NCBI GenBank assembly: GCA_015654795.1
Contig: JAATGF010000003.1
Coordinates: 1 to 32,262 of the forward strand
Direction of reading: 5' to 3'
Length of the DNA stretch: 32,262 bases
Origin: Bacteroidales bacterium
Lineage (GTDB): Bacteria > Bacteroidota > Bacteroidia > Bacteroidales > Prolixibacteraceae
The notes under the pieces are model-generated. The model was not told where the DNA came from. It saw nothing but the letters and a program-made list of their open reading frames with translations, and made no database searches. The position numbers and the translations under genes are program-made. Shown here piece after piece: positions 7,483 to 17,248 of this stretch. The first letter of the stretch is position 1. Every line of letters begins with the position of its first letter.

Positions 7483-8163
7483 ATGAAGAAAACCGTTTCC
7501 GTTTTGTTTATGTTTGCAGGCATCCTGTTTGCAATTTGCTTATTGATTTCCAATATTTTAGCCACCAAAATTATTTTGATTGGTTCCTGGGCCGCACCCG
7601 CAGGAGTGTTAATTTTCCCCATTGCCTATATCATTAATGATGTGATTGTCGAGGTATGGGGCTATCAGAAAGCCCGGCTGATTATCTGGTCAGGTTTTGC
7701 TGTGAATATCATGGCAGTATTGTTCTTTACATTGGCACTTGTCGTGCCTGCAGCCCCTTTTTGGCAAAATCAGGCGGCCTTTTCAACCATTTTAGGAAGT
7801 ACCCCCCGAATTATTGCCGCCAGCTTACTTGCCTATCTTACAGGGTCTTTTCTAAATGCGTTTGTAATGAGCAAGGTAAAAATACTGATGAAGGGGAAAG
7901 ATTTTTCGGTGAGGGCCATTCTCTCAACATTGGTTGGCGAAGCTGCCGATTCCTTTATTTTTATAATCATTGCTTTCGCCGGAAACCTGCCTTTTAACGT
8001 TTTAATTGGCATGATCCTCACCCAGGCATGTATTAAAACGGTCTACGAGATTGTGATTCTGCCATTTACAATTATTGTTGTCAAATGGGTTAAAAGAGTC
8101 GAAGGCACCGATGTATATGATGAGTCGATTTCGTACAATCCATTTTCAATCAATCAGATCTGA
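7483..8163 (+). CDS. Queuosine precursor transporter (YhhQ/COG1738 family)
   Basis: A 226-residue inner-membrane protein with about six hydrophobic segments. Members of this family take up the queuosine precursors preQ0/preQ1. The family hallmark is visible in the block around residues 25-65: SNILATKI, then PAGVLIFPIAYIINDVIVEV and WGYQKAR; the later segment TLVGEAADSFIFI is also typical. ATG 7483 follows the preQ1-I-like element by 5 nt. The queC gene begins 5 bp after its stop, so transport and synthesis are coupled in one transcript. The length agrees with the family (about 220-230). The exact substrate is assigned by family and riboswitch context. Confidence 0.9.
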   Translation: MKKTVSVLFMFAGILFAICLLISNILATKIILIGSWAAPAGVLIFPIAYIINDVIVEVWGYQKARLIIWSGFAVNIMAVLFFTLALVVPAAPFWQNQAAFSTILGSTPRIIAASLLAYLTGSFLNAFVMSKVKILMKGKDFSVRAILSTLVGEAADSFIFIIIAFAGNLPFNVLIGMILTQACIKTVYEIVILPFTIIVVKWVKRVEGTDVYDESISYNPFSINQI

Positions 8164-8168
8164 TTTCT

Positions 8169-8825
8169 ATGTCTAAAGCATTAGTTGTATATTCGGGAGG
8201 ACAGGATTCGACAACATGTCTTTTCTGGGCTAAAAAGCATTTTGACGAAGTTATGGCAATAGCTTTTGACTATGGACAAAGGCATGTTGTCGAACTTGAC
8301 GCGGCAAGGCAAATTGCCAAAGAGGCAGATGTCAGATTAAACATCTTCAAAATCAACCTGCTTAGTGAAGTGTCCCATAATTCGTTAACCGACCAGGAAA
8401 TTGAGGTGGAATCAGATAAACCTGAACATCGTCCCCCAAATACATTGGTCGAGGGGAGAAATATGTTATTCCTCACTTACGCCGCTGTATTTGCAAAGGC
8501 AAATGGAATCAGCGATATTATCACAGGAGTTGGTCAGGCCGATTACAGTGGTTATCCCGATTGCCGGAATGAATTTATTCTGTCGCTTAATCAGACACTT
8601 AATCTGTCGATGGATTTTGAGTATCATATTCATACTCCGTTGATGTGGCTCGACAAGTCGGAAATCTGGCAACTGGCCGATGAATTAGGGATCTTCGAAA
8701 TAGTAAGGTATAAGACAATCACCTGTTATCATGGAATTTCGGGTGAAGGTTGCGGAACATGCCCCTCATGCAAACTGAGAAACAGGGGATTGATAAAATA
8801 TTTAAAATCGAAGAATAATGGATGA
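8169..8825 (+). CDS. queC: 7-cyano-7-deazaguanine (preQ0) synthase QueC
   Basis: A 218-residue cytoplasmic enzyme that converts 7-carboxy-7-deazaguanine to preQ0 using ATP and ammonia. The PP-loop SGGQDST is at residues 9-15, and the zinc site consists of C186 (ITCYHG), C195, C198 and C201 (CGTCPSC). The length is normal. The start is 5 bp after the transporter stop, and its last 8 bases (ATGGATGA) overlap the start of queF, which indicates translational coupling. No queD or queE is in the window; they may be elsewhere. Confidence 0.96.
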   Translation: MSKALVVYSGGQDSTTCLFWAKKHFDEVMAIAFDYGQRHVVELDAARQIAKEADVRLNIFKINLLSEVSHNSLTDQEIEVESDKPEHRPPNTLVEGRNMLFLTYAAVFAKANGISDIITGVGQADYSGYPDCRNEFILSLNQTLNLSMDFEYHIHTPLMWLDKSEIWQLADELGIFEIVRYKTITCYHGISGEGCGTCPSCKLRNRGLIKYLKSKNNG

Positions 8826-9288
8826 TTTAAAAAGTTTAGGAAAGTCAACCGGATATGAATTCAGCTATTCGCCCGAAGTGCTGGAAACGTTTGAAAACCG
8901 GCATCCCGAAAACGATTACTGGGTAAAATTCAATTGTCCTGAATTTACCTCACTTTGTCCGATCACGGGACAACCCGATTTTGCAGCCATTTATATCAGT
9001 TATATCCCTGACGTGAAAATGGTGGAAAGCAAAAGTCTAAAACTTTACCTCTTTAGTTTCCGCAACCATGGCGGATTTCACGAAGATTGCGTTAACATTA
9101 TCATGAAAGATCTGATCAGGTTAATGGAACCCAGGTATATTGAAGTCTGGGGGAAATTCACTCCCCGGGGAGGAATAAGCATCGATCCCTATTGCAACTA
9201 TGGAAAACCGGAAACCAAATTTGTGGCAATGGCCGATTTTAGAATGATGAACCACGACCTTTATCCTGAAAAAGTGGATAACCGATAA
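8818..9288 (+). CDS. queF: NADPH-dependent 7-cyano-7-deazaguanine reductase QueF
   Basis: A 156-residue enzyme of the unimodular T-fold type (B. subtilis-like) that reduces preQ0 to preQ1. The catalytic Cys47 is in [10 protein letters not shown] with Asp54; the QueF signature ESKSLKLY occupies residues 70-77, and H88/E89 in FHED bind substrate. The start ATG 8818 overlaps the end of queC by 8 bp. It is the last gene of the three-gene operon; the product, preQ1, is the presumed ligand of the leader riboswitch, so this gives feedback control of the operon. Confidence 0.96.
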   Translation: MDDLKSLGKSTGYEFSYSPEVLETFENRHPENDYWVKFNCPEFTSLCPITGQPDFAAIYISYIPDVKMVESKSLKLYLFSFRNHGGFHEDCVNIIMKDLIRLMEPRYIEVWGKFTPRGGISIDPYCNYGKPETKFVAMADFRMMNHDLYPEKVDNR

Positions 9289-9315
9289 ACTCACAACTTA
9301 AAATCCCTGATAAAG

Positions 9316-9381
9316 TATGAACCAAACATAGAGCAGGCATAGAGCGGACATAGAGCAAATACGAGGAAAATACGGAGCAAA
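9316..9381. repeat. 11-bp-period microrepeat array (CATAGAGC family)
   Basis: Six units of exactly 11 bp follow one another from 9316. The three clearest are CATAGAGCAGG, CATAGAGCGGA and CATAGAGCAAA (9327, 9338, 9349), flanked by the degenerate TATGAACCAAA (9316), TACGAGGAAAA (9360) and TACGGAGCAAA (9371). The same unit family recurs at 31812-31833 and 31906-31971. Confidence 0.8.
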
Positions 9382-9532
9382 CACTTCCGGGCTGTTTGTT
9401 TCAATTATAATAGATATGTATTAAAAGTGCACAGTGCTTCGAAAGTCCACAAATTCCGTATTGGCAAAAGACAACATCTATTGTTTCGCAAAACTTAAAT
9501 TCACAGTCAGTTGAAAAATGGCTTAAAAACAA

Positions 9533-9559
9533 AAAAGGTGCCCGACCAGAGCACCTTTT
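9533..9559. terminator. Terminator between enolase and queF (convergent)
   Basis: AAAAGGTGC (9533-9541) and GCACCTTTT (9551-9559) pair perfectly around a 9-nt loop. On the minus strand, where enolase ends at 9583, the stem runs into T6-G-T5. A shorter T-rich stretch (CTATTTTTA) follows on the plus strand, so it may serve both genes. Confidence 0.8.
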
Positions 9560-9582
9560 CTATTTTTATAGCGTTAAAGTGA

Positions 9583-10896
<1,314 letters not shown>

Positions 10897-11020
10897 TTAG
10901 AAATATTAAACAATTCAAATTATGGTCAGATTGACAATGTGATGCAAAGATCATATCTGAAATCTTAAAGCCTGACAAAGATAATCATTAATAAACATTG
11001 AAGAAAGGGAAAAGGTTCAA

Positions 11021-11061
11021 AAAAGTAAAAGCCCCGGAAAGAATTCCGGAGCTTTACTTTT
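11021..11061 (-). terminator. Terminator of the carboxypeptidase-regulatory-like gene
   Basis: A long hairpin: the left arm at 11021-11039 and the right arm at 11044-11061 include CCGGAA/TTCCGG and AAAAGTAAA/TTTACTTTT, with one bulge, one mismatch and an AGAA loop. On the minus strand it ends in TTTTACTTTTTTG, 55 bp beyond the stop at 11116. Confidence 0.8.
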
Positions 11062-11115
11062 GGCTATTTTGATAACGATGCGAATCAGGTCAATATAACG
11101 TAATTTTCTATTGTA

Positions 11116-12423
11116 TTACATTTTTGATTTCTCAAGTTTCTTCTGAATTTTTTTGATCGCTGTTTCAATTGGCTTTTCAGGTTCAATAACATTGTATTCT
11201 CCCCAAAACTCACGATCAGCAAATCCGGAAATTTCATCGCTCATCACGACGCTCGTTTTCATGCGATCGGCTAATTTTACTTGTTTATCGTTCGTTTTTT
11301 CCCAATCGGTCACTGCCATTTCAATGGTTGATTCATAAATTGTGTTGAATAATCGTCTGTTCCAATCAACCTTGAAAGTAATCTGACCCCTTGAATAACC
11401 ATAATACCATTTTCCGTCTTTTTCGCGATAGTCAATATGGTAAGCGGCCATTGTGGGATAAACCTTGGCTCCTGCCGGTTTCCTTTTGATAAACATTTCG
11501 CTGGCCATGGCTTTATTTTCAACATTCAGATTGAATGTCGCACTTGTAATCGCCAGACTTTCAGTGTCTATAAACAGTTTCCCAAAATAAAGTGGTTCCG
11601 TTGTGTGAGCACGTTGTTTAAATCCCAATACATAAATCAGGCGGTCGTTTACTTTTGTAATGTTCTCAAGCGTGAATTCATAATTGCCAATCATATCTTC
11701 CGTGAAAATCATTTCAGGATTTTTCATAATATCCAGATACAAAGTGGTATATGGCCCTCCCTGAAGTTTAAATGTCAATGTATCCAATTTGTTGTAATCG
11801 GTACTTTTTCTGGCTTTGAAGAGCTGTGCCGCATCGACCCGGTTCGACATATAAGGTTGTTTGTGTATTTCGACAACAGCCTCAGATAATGACACATAAG
11901 TTCTTTTCTTTTTGATTGTCTCGCGATAAAATGCCGACATTAAAGTTTGATCATTGAAATAGTTCTCAGCCCTCTTGTTCATCACCGCGCGGATCAGCAA
12001 CTCGGGATCTTTAGGAAAAACACTGATCTCATTCAACGTAATAACGAGTAATTCGAGTTCGATCCTTGTTTTTTCAGGTTTAAATTCCGTAAGGTTTATA
12101 TTCTTATTTTTGTATCCGAGAATGGATACTGTTACTTTTCCTTCTGTCAAATTCTTTGGAACTTTTAACGAGAATTCACCTTCAGAATTTGTGATCGTTG
12201 ATATATTCGTTCCATTCAATGTTAATGTAGCAAAAGCAAGCGGAGTTCTTGTCTCCTGATCAGTTACCGAACCCCTATACTGAACATAGGTCAATGTATC
12301 GGGCTGGTTTGATTTTGGAATAGCCGGAGAAGCAAGCGCTGCTTTCGAAAATCCCATTAAAATCAAAATAATAGCTGTTATTATTGTTGATCTTTTTACT
12401 AAGTGGAAAGTTTGTGTTTTCAT
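11116..12423 (-). CDS. Exported protein with carboxypeptidase-like regulatory domain
   Basis: A 435-residue protein starting at ATG 12423; an upstream in-frame start at 12471 would put extra hydrophobic sequence before a complete signal peptide and is less likely. Residues 1-33 form the signal peptide, ending near ALASPA. Residues about 50-130 match the CarboxypepD_reg-like beta-sandwich common in Bacteroidota (RGSVTDQETRTPLAFATLTL, then NSEGEFSLKVP and VSILGYKNK). The remaining 300 residues are beta-rich, without cysteines forming a motif or known catalytic residues, and end in a Lys-rich helix. It is probably periplasmic or surface-associated. It lacks a TonB plug and barrel. Function is unknown. 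Confidence 0.8.
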   Translation of the reverse strand: MKTQTFHLVKRSTIITAIILILMGFSKAALASPAIPKSNQPDTLTYVQYRGSVTDQETRTPLAFATLTLNGTNISTITNSEGEFSLKVPKNLTEGKVTVSILGYKNKNINLTEFKPEKTRIELELLVITLNEISVFPKDPELLIRAVMNKRAENYFNDQTLMSAFYRETIKKKRTYVSLSEAVVEIHKQPYMSNRVDAAQLFKARKSTDYNKLDTLTFKLQGGPYTTLYLDIMKNPEMIFTEDMIGNYEFTLENITKVNDRLIYVLGFKQRAHTTEPLYFGKLFIDTESLAITSATFNLNVENKAMASEMFIKRKPAGAKVYPTMAAYHIDYREKDGKWYYGYSRGQITFKVDWNRRLFNTIYESTIEMAVTDWEKTNDKQVKLADRMKTSVVMSDEISGFADREFWGEYNVIEPEKPIETAIKKIQKKLEKSKM

Positions 12424-12624
12424 GGCTTGAATTTTTAAAATTGGACTTATACTCAAGAGACAGGCAGCCATTAAAATACCCTTACACCGGGACCTTCTTT
12501 TTTACAATTCGTTCGAAAACTATTGCAACCGGACCGAATAAGAACCACAAATGTCAAATATTCATAGATTTTATTTATTTTGGCAGAGGAATCTGAATGA
12601 GGGATTTTTTAATTCGATAAAATT

Positions 12625-14808
12625 GTGAAACGAAGGATAATTATAGCGCTTTTAATGGCGTTTTCACTTTTTGGCCATGCAGAAGAATCTTTAAAAAGGC
12701 CTAAAATCGGATTGGTTCTTTCGGGTGGAGGAGCAAAAGGATTTGCCCATGTTGGTGCTCTTAAGGTGATTGAAGAGGCTGGAATCCCTGTTGATTTTAT
12801 TACCGGAACCAGTGTAGGCAGTATTGTGGGCGGACTTTATGCCGTTGGCTATGATGCCTGTATGCTTGAAGATATAATTCAGAGTCAGAATTGGGAGAAA
12901 TTGTTAAGCAACAGCTCTAAAAGAGAATATGTTTCTGCGATTACAAAAGAGGAGCAAACCCGCTATCTTATTTCGTTACCAATCGAAACCAGAAAAATCA
13001 GTATCCCTATTGGTTTACTGAACGGGCAGAACGTAATGGAGTTTTTCACTTATCTCACTTATGGTTACCACGATGTAACTGATTTTTCGAAATTGCCAAT
13101 TCCGTTTGAATGTATAGCAGCCGACATAGCCACAGGCGAAGAGGTTGTTCTGAATAAAGGATTTCTTCCGAAAGCAATTCGGGCAAGTATGGCTGTGCCG
13201 GCAGCGATAGCGGCCTGCGAGATCGATGGCCGTATGCTCGTCGATGGAGGAATTGTAAATAATTTTCCGGTCGATCGGTGTCGCGAAATGGGTGCCGATA
13301 TTATTATAGGAATTGATATCCAGGATGATTTACTGACGAAAGATAAAATTAAATCCATTCCTGATGTGATTTCGCAACTTACCAGCCTGATGTCGATTGA
13401 GCGAAGTGAAAAGAACCGGAAAAATGTCGATATTTTAATAAGACCCGATATATCAGGATATTCCGGATCGAGCTTTGATACCGAATCGGCAATAGTTTTG
13501 ATGAAACGGGGTGAGGAGGCTGCCCGAAAAATATTACCTGAACTCATCAGAATGCGCGATTCGCTCGGTATTGTCCCGGTCGTCAAAGAAACGCGGAAAT
13601 TGCCGGATGACAACGAATTAATCACAATAAGTAAGATTGAGGTTGAAGGAACTGAAAAAACAAATGTTGTTTCATTTCTTGGCAAAATGGGAATTACCAA
13701 AGACAAAAAGGTTACGATACAACATATAAGACAAAGTATTTCAAGAATATATGCTGCCGGGAATTATGAAAACGTTGATTTCAGAATATCGGGTGATGCA
13801 CAAAAAACAATCTATATCATCGTTAAGGAAAGCTCGACCCAACGACTAAATATTGGAGTGCATTACGATACTGATCTTCAGGCTTCTGCGCTTATTAATA
13901 CGACGATTTACAACGACAGGGTCAGCGGATCGAATCTTTCGCTTGATGCCAAGTTATCATCCCTGCCAATGTTCTCGGCACGGTATTCGCTCGACAGAGG
14001 CTGGAAACCTGGCTTTACTGCCTTATGTTCATTCACTTCCGATAAGATATGGGGGTATGAAAATGGCGACAAAGCTGCCGAAATTAATGTCCAACTGACC
14101 AATTTACAAGTAGCAACGCAGGCGGTAATTTCCGGGGCTTTCAGAATTTCGATCGGCGCTTCTTTAGAGCGTTTCCGTTTTGGAGATATTATCGGCACAC
14201 ACAATTTTATTGAATTAAGAGATGCAACTTTCTATAATTATTTTGCAAAACTGAAACTTGATGAATTCGATAAGCCTTATTTCCCTACAAAAGGCTGGGC
14301 TTTTGACGGATTTTTTAAACTTATCACTGACAATGGATGGACATATAATAAAAAAACACCCGTTGGACTATTCGGTTTTTCTATTAAGGGAGCAAACCGA
14401 ATCTCTGATCGGCTGACCTTGCTCCCATCATTTTATTCGCAGTTTACGTCTGCTTCAACTGCTCCTGTTTATTACCGGTCATTTATTGGCGGCTTTCAGC
14501 GAACTAATTATTTTGGCGGTTATATTCCCTTTGCGGGATTGAGAAGAATGGAACTCAGTGCTGATAATGCAGCGATAGCACGTTTGGACCTTCGCCTGAG
14601 AATGTGGCAGAAAGTCTTTGTATCAGTAGATTCGAATGTCGGAATGTATGGCGACAGTACTTCCCCGTTTACCAAAGGAAATTTTATGGTTGGCGGAGGC
14701 CTTTCAATTGCTTACGACAGCGTAGTCGGACCTATTGAATTCAATATCAGCACATCAAATTTAAATCAAAAAATAACTGCTTTTTTCGCTTTGGGATACT
14801 ACTTTTAA
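12625..14808 (+). CDS. Patatin-like phospholipase with BamA-type outer-membrane barrel
   Basis: A 727-residue protein with a signal peptide (residues 1-19, ending at GHA) and three parts. The patatin domain (about 25-300) has the oxyanion motif GGGAKG at 34-39, nucleophile S63 in GTSVGS, and catalytic D207 in DGG. A POTRA-like domain follows at about 330-400, then a bacterial surface antigen/BamA-type 16-strand-like barrel at about 405-727, ending in an aromatic residue (GYYF). The architecture is that of type Vd (PlpD-like) proteins, widespread in Bacteroidota, which place a lipase at the outer membrane. The start is GTG 12625; it gives the signal peptide directly. The dacB gene begins 36 bp downstream, so the two may be one operon for envelope maintenance. 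Lipid substrate unknown. Confidence 0.9.
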   Translation: MKRRIIIALLMAFSLFGHAEESLKRPKIGLVLSGGGAKGFAHVGALKVIEEAGIPVDFITGTSVGSIVGGLYAVGYDACMLEDIIQSQNWEKLLSNSSKREYVSAITKEEQTRYLISLPIETRKISIPIGLLNGQNVMEFFTYLTYGYHDVTDFSKLPIPFECIAADIATGEEVVLNKGFLPKAIRASMAVPAAIAACEIDGRMLVDGGIVNNFPVDRCREMGADIIIGIDIQDDLLTKDKIKSIPDVISQLTSLMSIERSEKNRKNVDILIRPDISGYSGSSFDTESAIVLMKRGEEAARKILPELIRMRDSLGIVPVVKETRKLPDDNELITISKIEVEGTEKTNVVSFLGKMGITKDKKVTIQHIRQSISRIYAAGNYENVDFRISGDAQKTIYIIVKESSTQRLNIGVHYDTDLQASALINTTIYNDRVSGSNLSLDAKLSSLPMFSARYSLDRGWKPGFTALCSFTSDKIWGYENGDKAAEINVQLTNLQVATQAVISGAFRISIGASLERFRFGDIIGTHNFIELRDATFYNYFAKLKLDEFDKPYFPTKGWAFDGFFKLITDNGWTYNKKTPVGLFGFSIKGANRISDRLTLLPSFYSQFTSASTAPVYYRSFIGGFQRTNYFGGYIPFAGLRRMELSADNAAIARLDLRLRMWQKVFVSVDSNVGMYGDSTSPFTKGNFMVGGGLSIAYDSVVGPIEFNISTSNLNQKITAFFALGYYF

Positions 14809-14844
14809 GGAAAAAACAGAAGAAAAGCATAAGAGGGAAGAAAA

Positions 14845-16299
14845 ATGTTTAGGAATATAGTTTTAATCATATTAGGATGTCTGCTTTTCCCTGAAGTATT
14901 TGCTCAATCCGGGATGGCACTCAAAAGCATCGCATTGCGAAATGCCGGATATTCCGTTTATGTTACTGATGCAGTGGACGGCAAAGTTTTATTTGCAACT
15001 CCCCAGGTAAGTTTGGTCCCTGCCTCAGTCATGAAAGTCATAACTACAGCTGCAGCATTAGAAATCTTAGGACCTGATTTTGTATTTCATACTCAATTAG
15101 GGACGACAGGCAAAGTGAATGCAGAGACGGGCTTGCTGGAAGGAAATCTTGTTCTCAAAGGTGGCTGTGATCCGGCATTTTACTCCGAATATTTTCCCGA
15201 ACATTACAGAGGAACCTTCGAAGCATGGGTTGCTGCACTTTTAAAAGCCGGGGTGAAAAGTGTTCATGGAGATTTTATCGTCGATTTGTCTCAACTGAAC
15301 GGCTCATCCATTCCTGGCGGTTGGTTATGGGAAGATATTGGGAACTACTATGGAGCTGGTATTTCAGCACTTACCTATTCCGACAACTATTACAAGATTC
15401 ATTTTTCCGCTCCTTCACAAACAGACATACCTGTAATAATCAGTAAAACGGAACCGCAAATCGACAGCCTGACCCTGATTAACAAAGTCCTTTCCTCTGA
15501 AGTTAACCGCGACCTCGCATTTATTTACGGTGCTCCGGGTTCTTATTCTCAACTTGTTGAAGGAACAATTCCCAAAGGCCATTCCGATTTTATTGTAAGA
15601 GCAGCAATGCCCGATCCCGCACATATTGCAGCCAATGAATTTATTAAGATTCTGAAATATAATAAAATAGAAATTTCCGGCAAAATATTGTTCGTCAATA
15701 AATCACCAAATGAGGCAATTACGCTGGTCGCAGATAAAACTTCTCCTCCGTTACGCGATCTGCTTATCCCGCTTAACAAGGAAAGTATCAATCTTTTCGC
15801 AGAGCATTTGTTGCGCGAAATTGGGCGTGCCCGAAAAGGTTCATATTCACTTGATAGCAGCATTGTCGCGCTGAAGGAATTTTGGCACGACAAGGGTATC
15901 TTTTTGAAAGGATTCTACCCAACAGATGGAAGCGGCCTTTCCCGTTCGAATGGGATTTGTCCGCGCACATTATCCGAAGTACTTCGCTACATGTATCTTA
16001 GCAAATATCGTGACGATTTTTTTAACTCACTTCCAGTTGCAGGACAAAGTGGAACGCTTCAATCTGCATTCAAAGGGACAAGACTCGAAAATAATCTGCG
16101 GGCGAAAACGGGTTCAATGACAAGAGTCAGAAGCATGGCCGGAATTTTCACCAGTCAAAATGGCAAAAAAGTGATATTTGCTATTATTACGAATAATTTT
16201 GAAGGAACTCAGGATTCAGCCCGATATTCAATTGAAGAACTTCTGAATAAAATTTATTCTCAGGATTCAGCACTGGATAAAAAATCAGTAGCTCATTGA
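14845..16299 (+). CDS. dacB: D-alanyl-D-alanine carboxypeptidase/endopeptidase, PBP4 type (S13)
   Basis: A 484-residue periplasmic enzyme that trims or cleaves peptidoglycan cross-bridges. The signal peptide is residues 1-20 (cut before QSG). The three penicillin-binding motifs of peptidase family S13 are all visible: SVMK at 61-64 with the acylated Ser61, SDN at 179-181, and KTG at 421-423. Between motif 1 and motif 2 lies the long insertion typical of class C PBPs. Length matches DacB (about 480). It follows the patatin gene by 36 bp on the same strand. Confidence 0.94.
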   Translation: MFRNIVLIILGCLLFPEVFAQSGMALKSIALRNAGYSVYVTDAVDGKVLFATPQVSLVPASVMKVITTAAALEILGPDFVFHTQLGTTGKVNAETGLLEGNLVLKGGCDPAFYSEYFPEHYRGTFEAWVAALLKAGVKSVHGDFIVDLSQLNGSSIPGGWLWEDIGNYYGAGISALTYSDNYYKIHFSAPSQTDIPVIISKTEPQIDSLTLINKVLSSEVNRDLAFIYGAPGSYSQLVEGTIPKGHSDFIVRAAMPDPAHIAANEFIKILKYNKIEISGKILFVNKSPNEAITLVADKTSPPLRDLLIPLNKESINLFAEHLLREIGRARKGSYSLDSSIVALKEFWHDKGIFLKGFYPTDGSGLSRSNGICPRTLSEVLRYMYLSKYRDDFFNSLPVAGQSGTLQSAFKGTRLENNLRAKTGSMTRVRSMAGIFTSQNGKKVIFAIITNNFEGTQDSARYSIEELLNKIYSQDSALDKKSVAH

Positions 16300-16422
16300 A
16301 TTTCAGGCGATATGATGTTTTGTGAGGGTAAATTAGAAACGAATCTAAATGGCACACCACATAAATATTAAAGGCTGTTGATCAGGTTATTGTGAACGAT
16401 GCACACACTTTCACTTTGGCTT

Positions 16423-16523
16423 ATCGATAAAGGCGCTCCACTTTCTTCGCACCTGGTCCGTATCAACTCCTGACCTTCCTCATACCAACTTCGGGTCCCT
16501 TTTTCCGGTGATCGTTTTATGGG
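16423..16523. repeat. 101-bp direct repeat, copy 1
   Basis: Ungapped match to 16696-16796 with 90 of 101 identical bases. Ten of the eleven differences are transitions. Read on the minus strand in the frame containing SPEKGTRSWYEEGQELIRTR, seven of eleven differences fall on third codon positions. Confidence 0.9.
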
Positions 16524-16695
16524 AAAGTTATAAATTGAAATAAACGACCTTCTCTTTTGGGGACGAGATTTTAATCTATCATTAAAGTCAATTGTCTGAT
16601 TATTTCGGTTAAACCTTTCGATTTCTCCCGTCTTCTCTGGCCTTCTCTCACATTGATTTAATAGTTCTTATCCCAATCCTTACTACTTTTATCGT

Positions 16696-16796
16696 ATCGA
16701 TAAAGGCGCCCCACTTCCTTCGTATCTGGTCCGTATCAACTCCTGACCTTCCTCGTACCAACTTCGGGTTCCTTTCTCCGGTGACAATTTCATGGG
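16696..16796. repeat. 101-bp direct repeat, copy 2
   Basis: Second copy of the repeat, 273 bp (91 codons) downstream of copy 1 and in the same minus-strand frame. Here the frame has an ATG, preceded by an in-frame stop, and ends after 34 codons in TAA. The peptide shares SPEKGTRSWYEEGQELIRTR with copy 1. I do not recognise it. Confidence 0.9.
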
Positions 16797-17056
16797 TATT
16801 TAGTGTTTAATAAGCTTCTTAAGTCTCTTTGAAACCGGCATCCGTGTTTAAATCCATTTTATTATACATTCTTAAATATCTTTCCCCTGAATTCTGTCTT
16901 GACCCGTTACTACGAATTTTGTTGTACACCCATCTTGAGAGAGCCGAATTTTATTAAAACTTTTGGCCTTTTTATTTAAAAATTCTTAAACATCACCAAA
17001 AGTGCTATTTAAATATCGAATTGCATTAAATAATTGTAAATTGCTTACGATTTTAT

Positions 17057-17086
17057 TTTGAGATAAAATTTTTATTTGTAGTTTTG
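17057..17086 (+). promoter_or_regulatory. Promoter of the ilv-leu operon
   Basis: TTTG (17057-17060), an 18-bp spacer and TAGTTTTG (17079-17086) match the Bacteroidota promoter consensus exactly. The transcript would start near 17093 and carry about 240 nt of leader before ilvD, containing the leader peptide and terminator. Confidence 0.75.
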
Positions 17087-17182
17087 CCCCGAAGTTTAAA
17101 CAAAATACGTTTGCCGTGATAATTCGGAAGAACAAAATTAAAACTTCGATTGTTATTTTGTTAGATTTGTATTTTAATAATT

Positions 17183-17248
17183 ATGAAGAATATAATTTTA
17201 CATAGCCTCCTCCTCGTGGTCATTATTATTCTCGTCGGTAATGGGTGA
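17183..17248 (+). CDS. Branched-chain leader peptide of the ilv-leu attenuator
   Basis: A 21-codon frame from ATG 17183 to TGA 17246-17248. Thirteen of its 21 codons are Leu, Val or Ile, including the unbroken run LLLVVIIILV at residues 9-18 (17207-17236). It sits between a consensus promoter and an intrinsic terminator ahead of ilvD, as the E. coli ilvL and ilvB leader peptides do. Its stop codon overlaps the first bases of the antiterminator arm (17247-17256), so a ribosome finishing the peptide would mask that arm, while one stalled on the Leu/Val/Ile run would leave it free. The peptide itself probably has no function apart from being translated. No strong Shine-Dalgarno sequence precedes it. 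Confidence 0.88.
   Translation: MKNIILHSLLLVVIIILVGNG

Larger units (their letters stand above)
9289..9582. other. Intergenic region with 11-bp repeats and convergent terminator
   Basis: About 294 bp between the convergent queF and enolase genes. It contains an 11-bp-period microrepeat array (9316-9381) and a terminator hairpin (9533-9559). The stretch 9382-9530 is AT-rich and shows no coding frame or RNA gene that I can support. Confidence 0.6.
16300..17056. other. Long intergenic region with a 101-bp direct repeat
   Basis: About 757 bp with no intact gene on either strand. It holds two copies of a 101-bp direct repeat (16423-16523 and 16696-16796). Minus-strand frames over the repeats are open but lack a start codon over copy 1 (about 98 codons, ending at 16368) and give only 34 codons from ATG over copy 2. 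Bases 16860-17056 are AT-rich and lead into the ilv promoter. No terminator for dacB with a clear U-run was found. Confidence 0.6.

Noticed and set aside
7440-7622. Minus-strand 60-codon frame over the riboswitch and transporter start
   Set aside because: It is antisense to a well-supported gene and regulatory element and has no recognisable feature.
13065-13706. Long antisense frame (213 codons) within the patatin gene
   Set aside because: Its composition is that of a reverse-frame shadow (Ser/Ile/Pro-rich, no motif), while the sense frame has all patatin motifs.
15945-15965. TTCGAAT stretch resembling a tRNA T-loop
   Set aside because: It is inside dacB in frame, and no acceptor or anticodon arm can be built.
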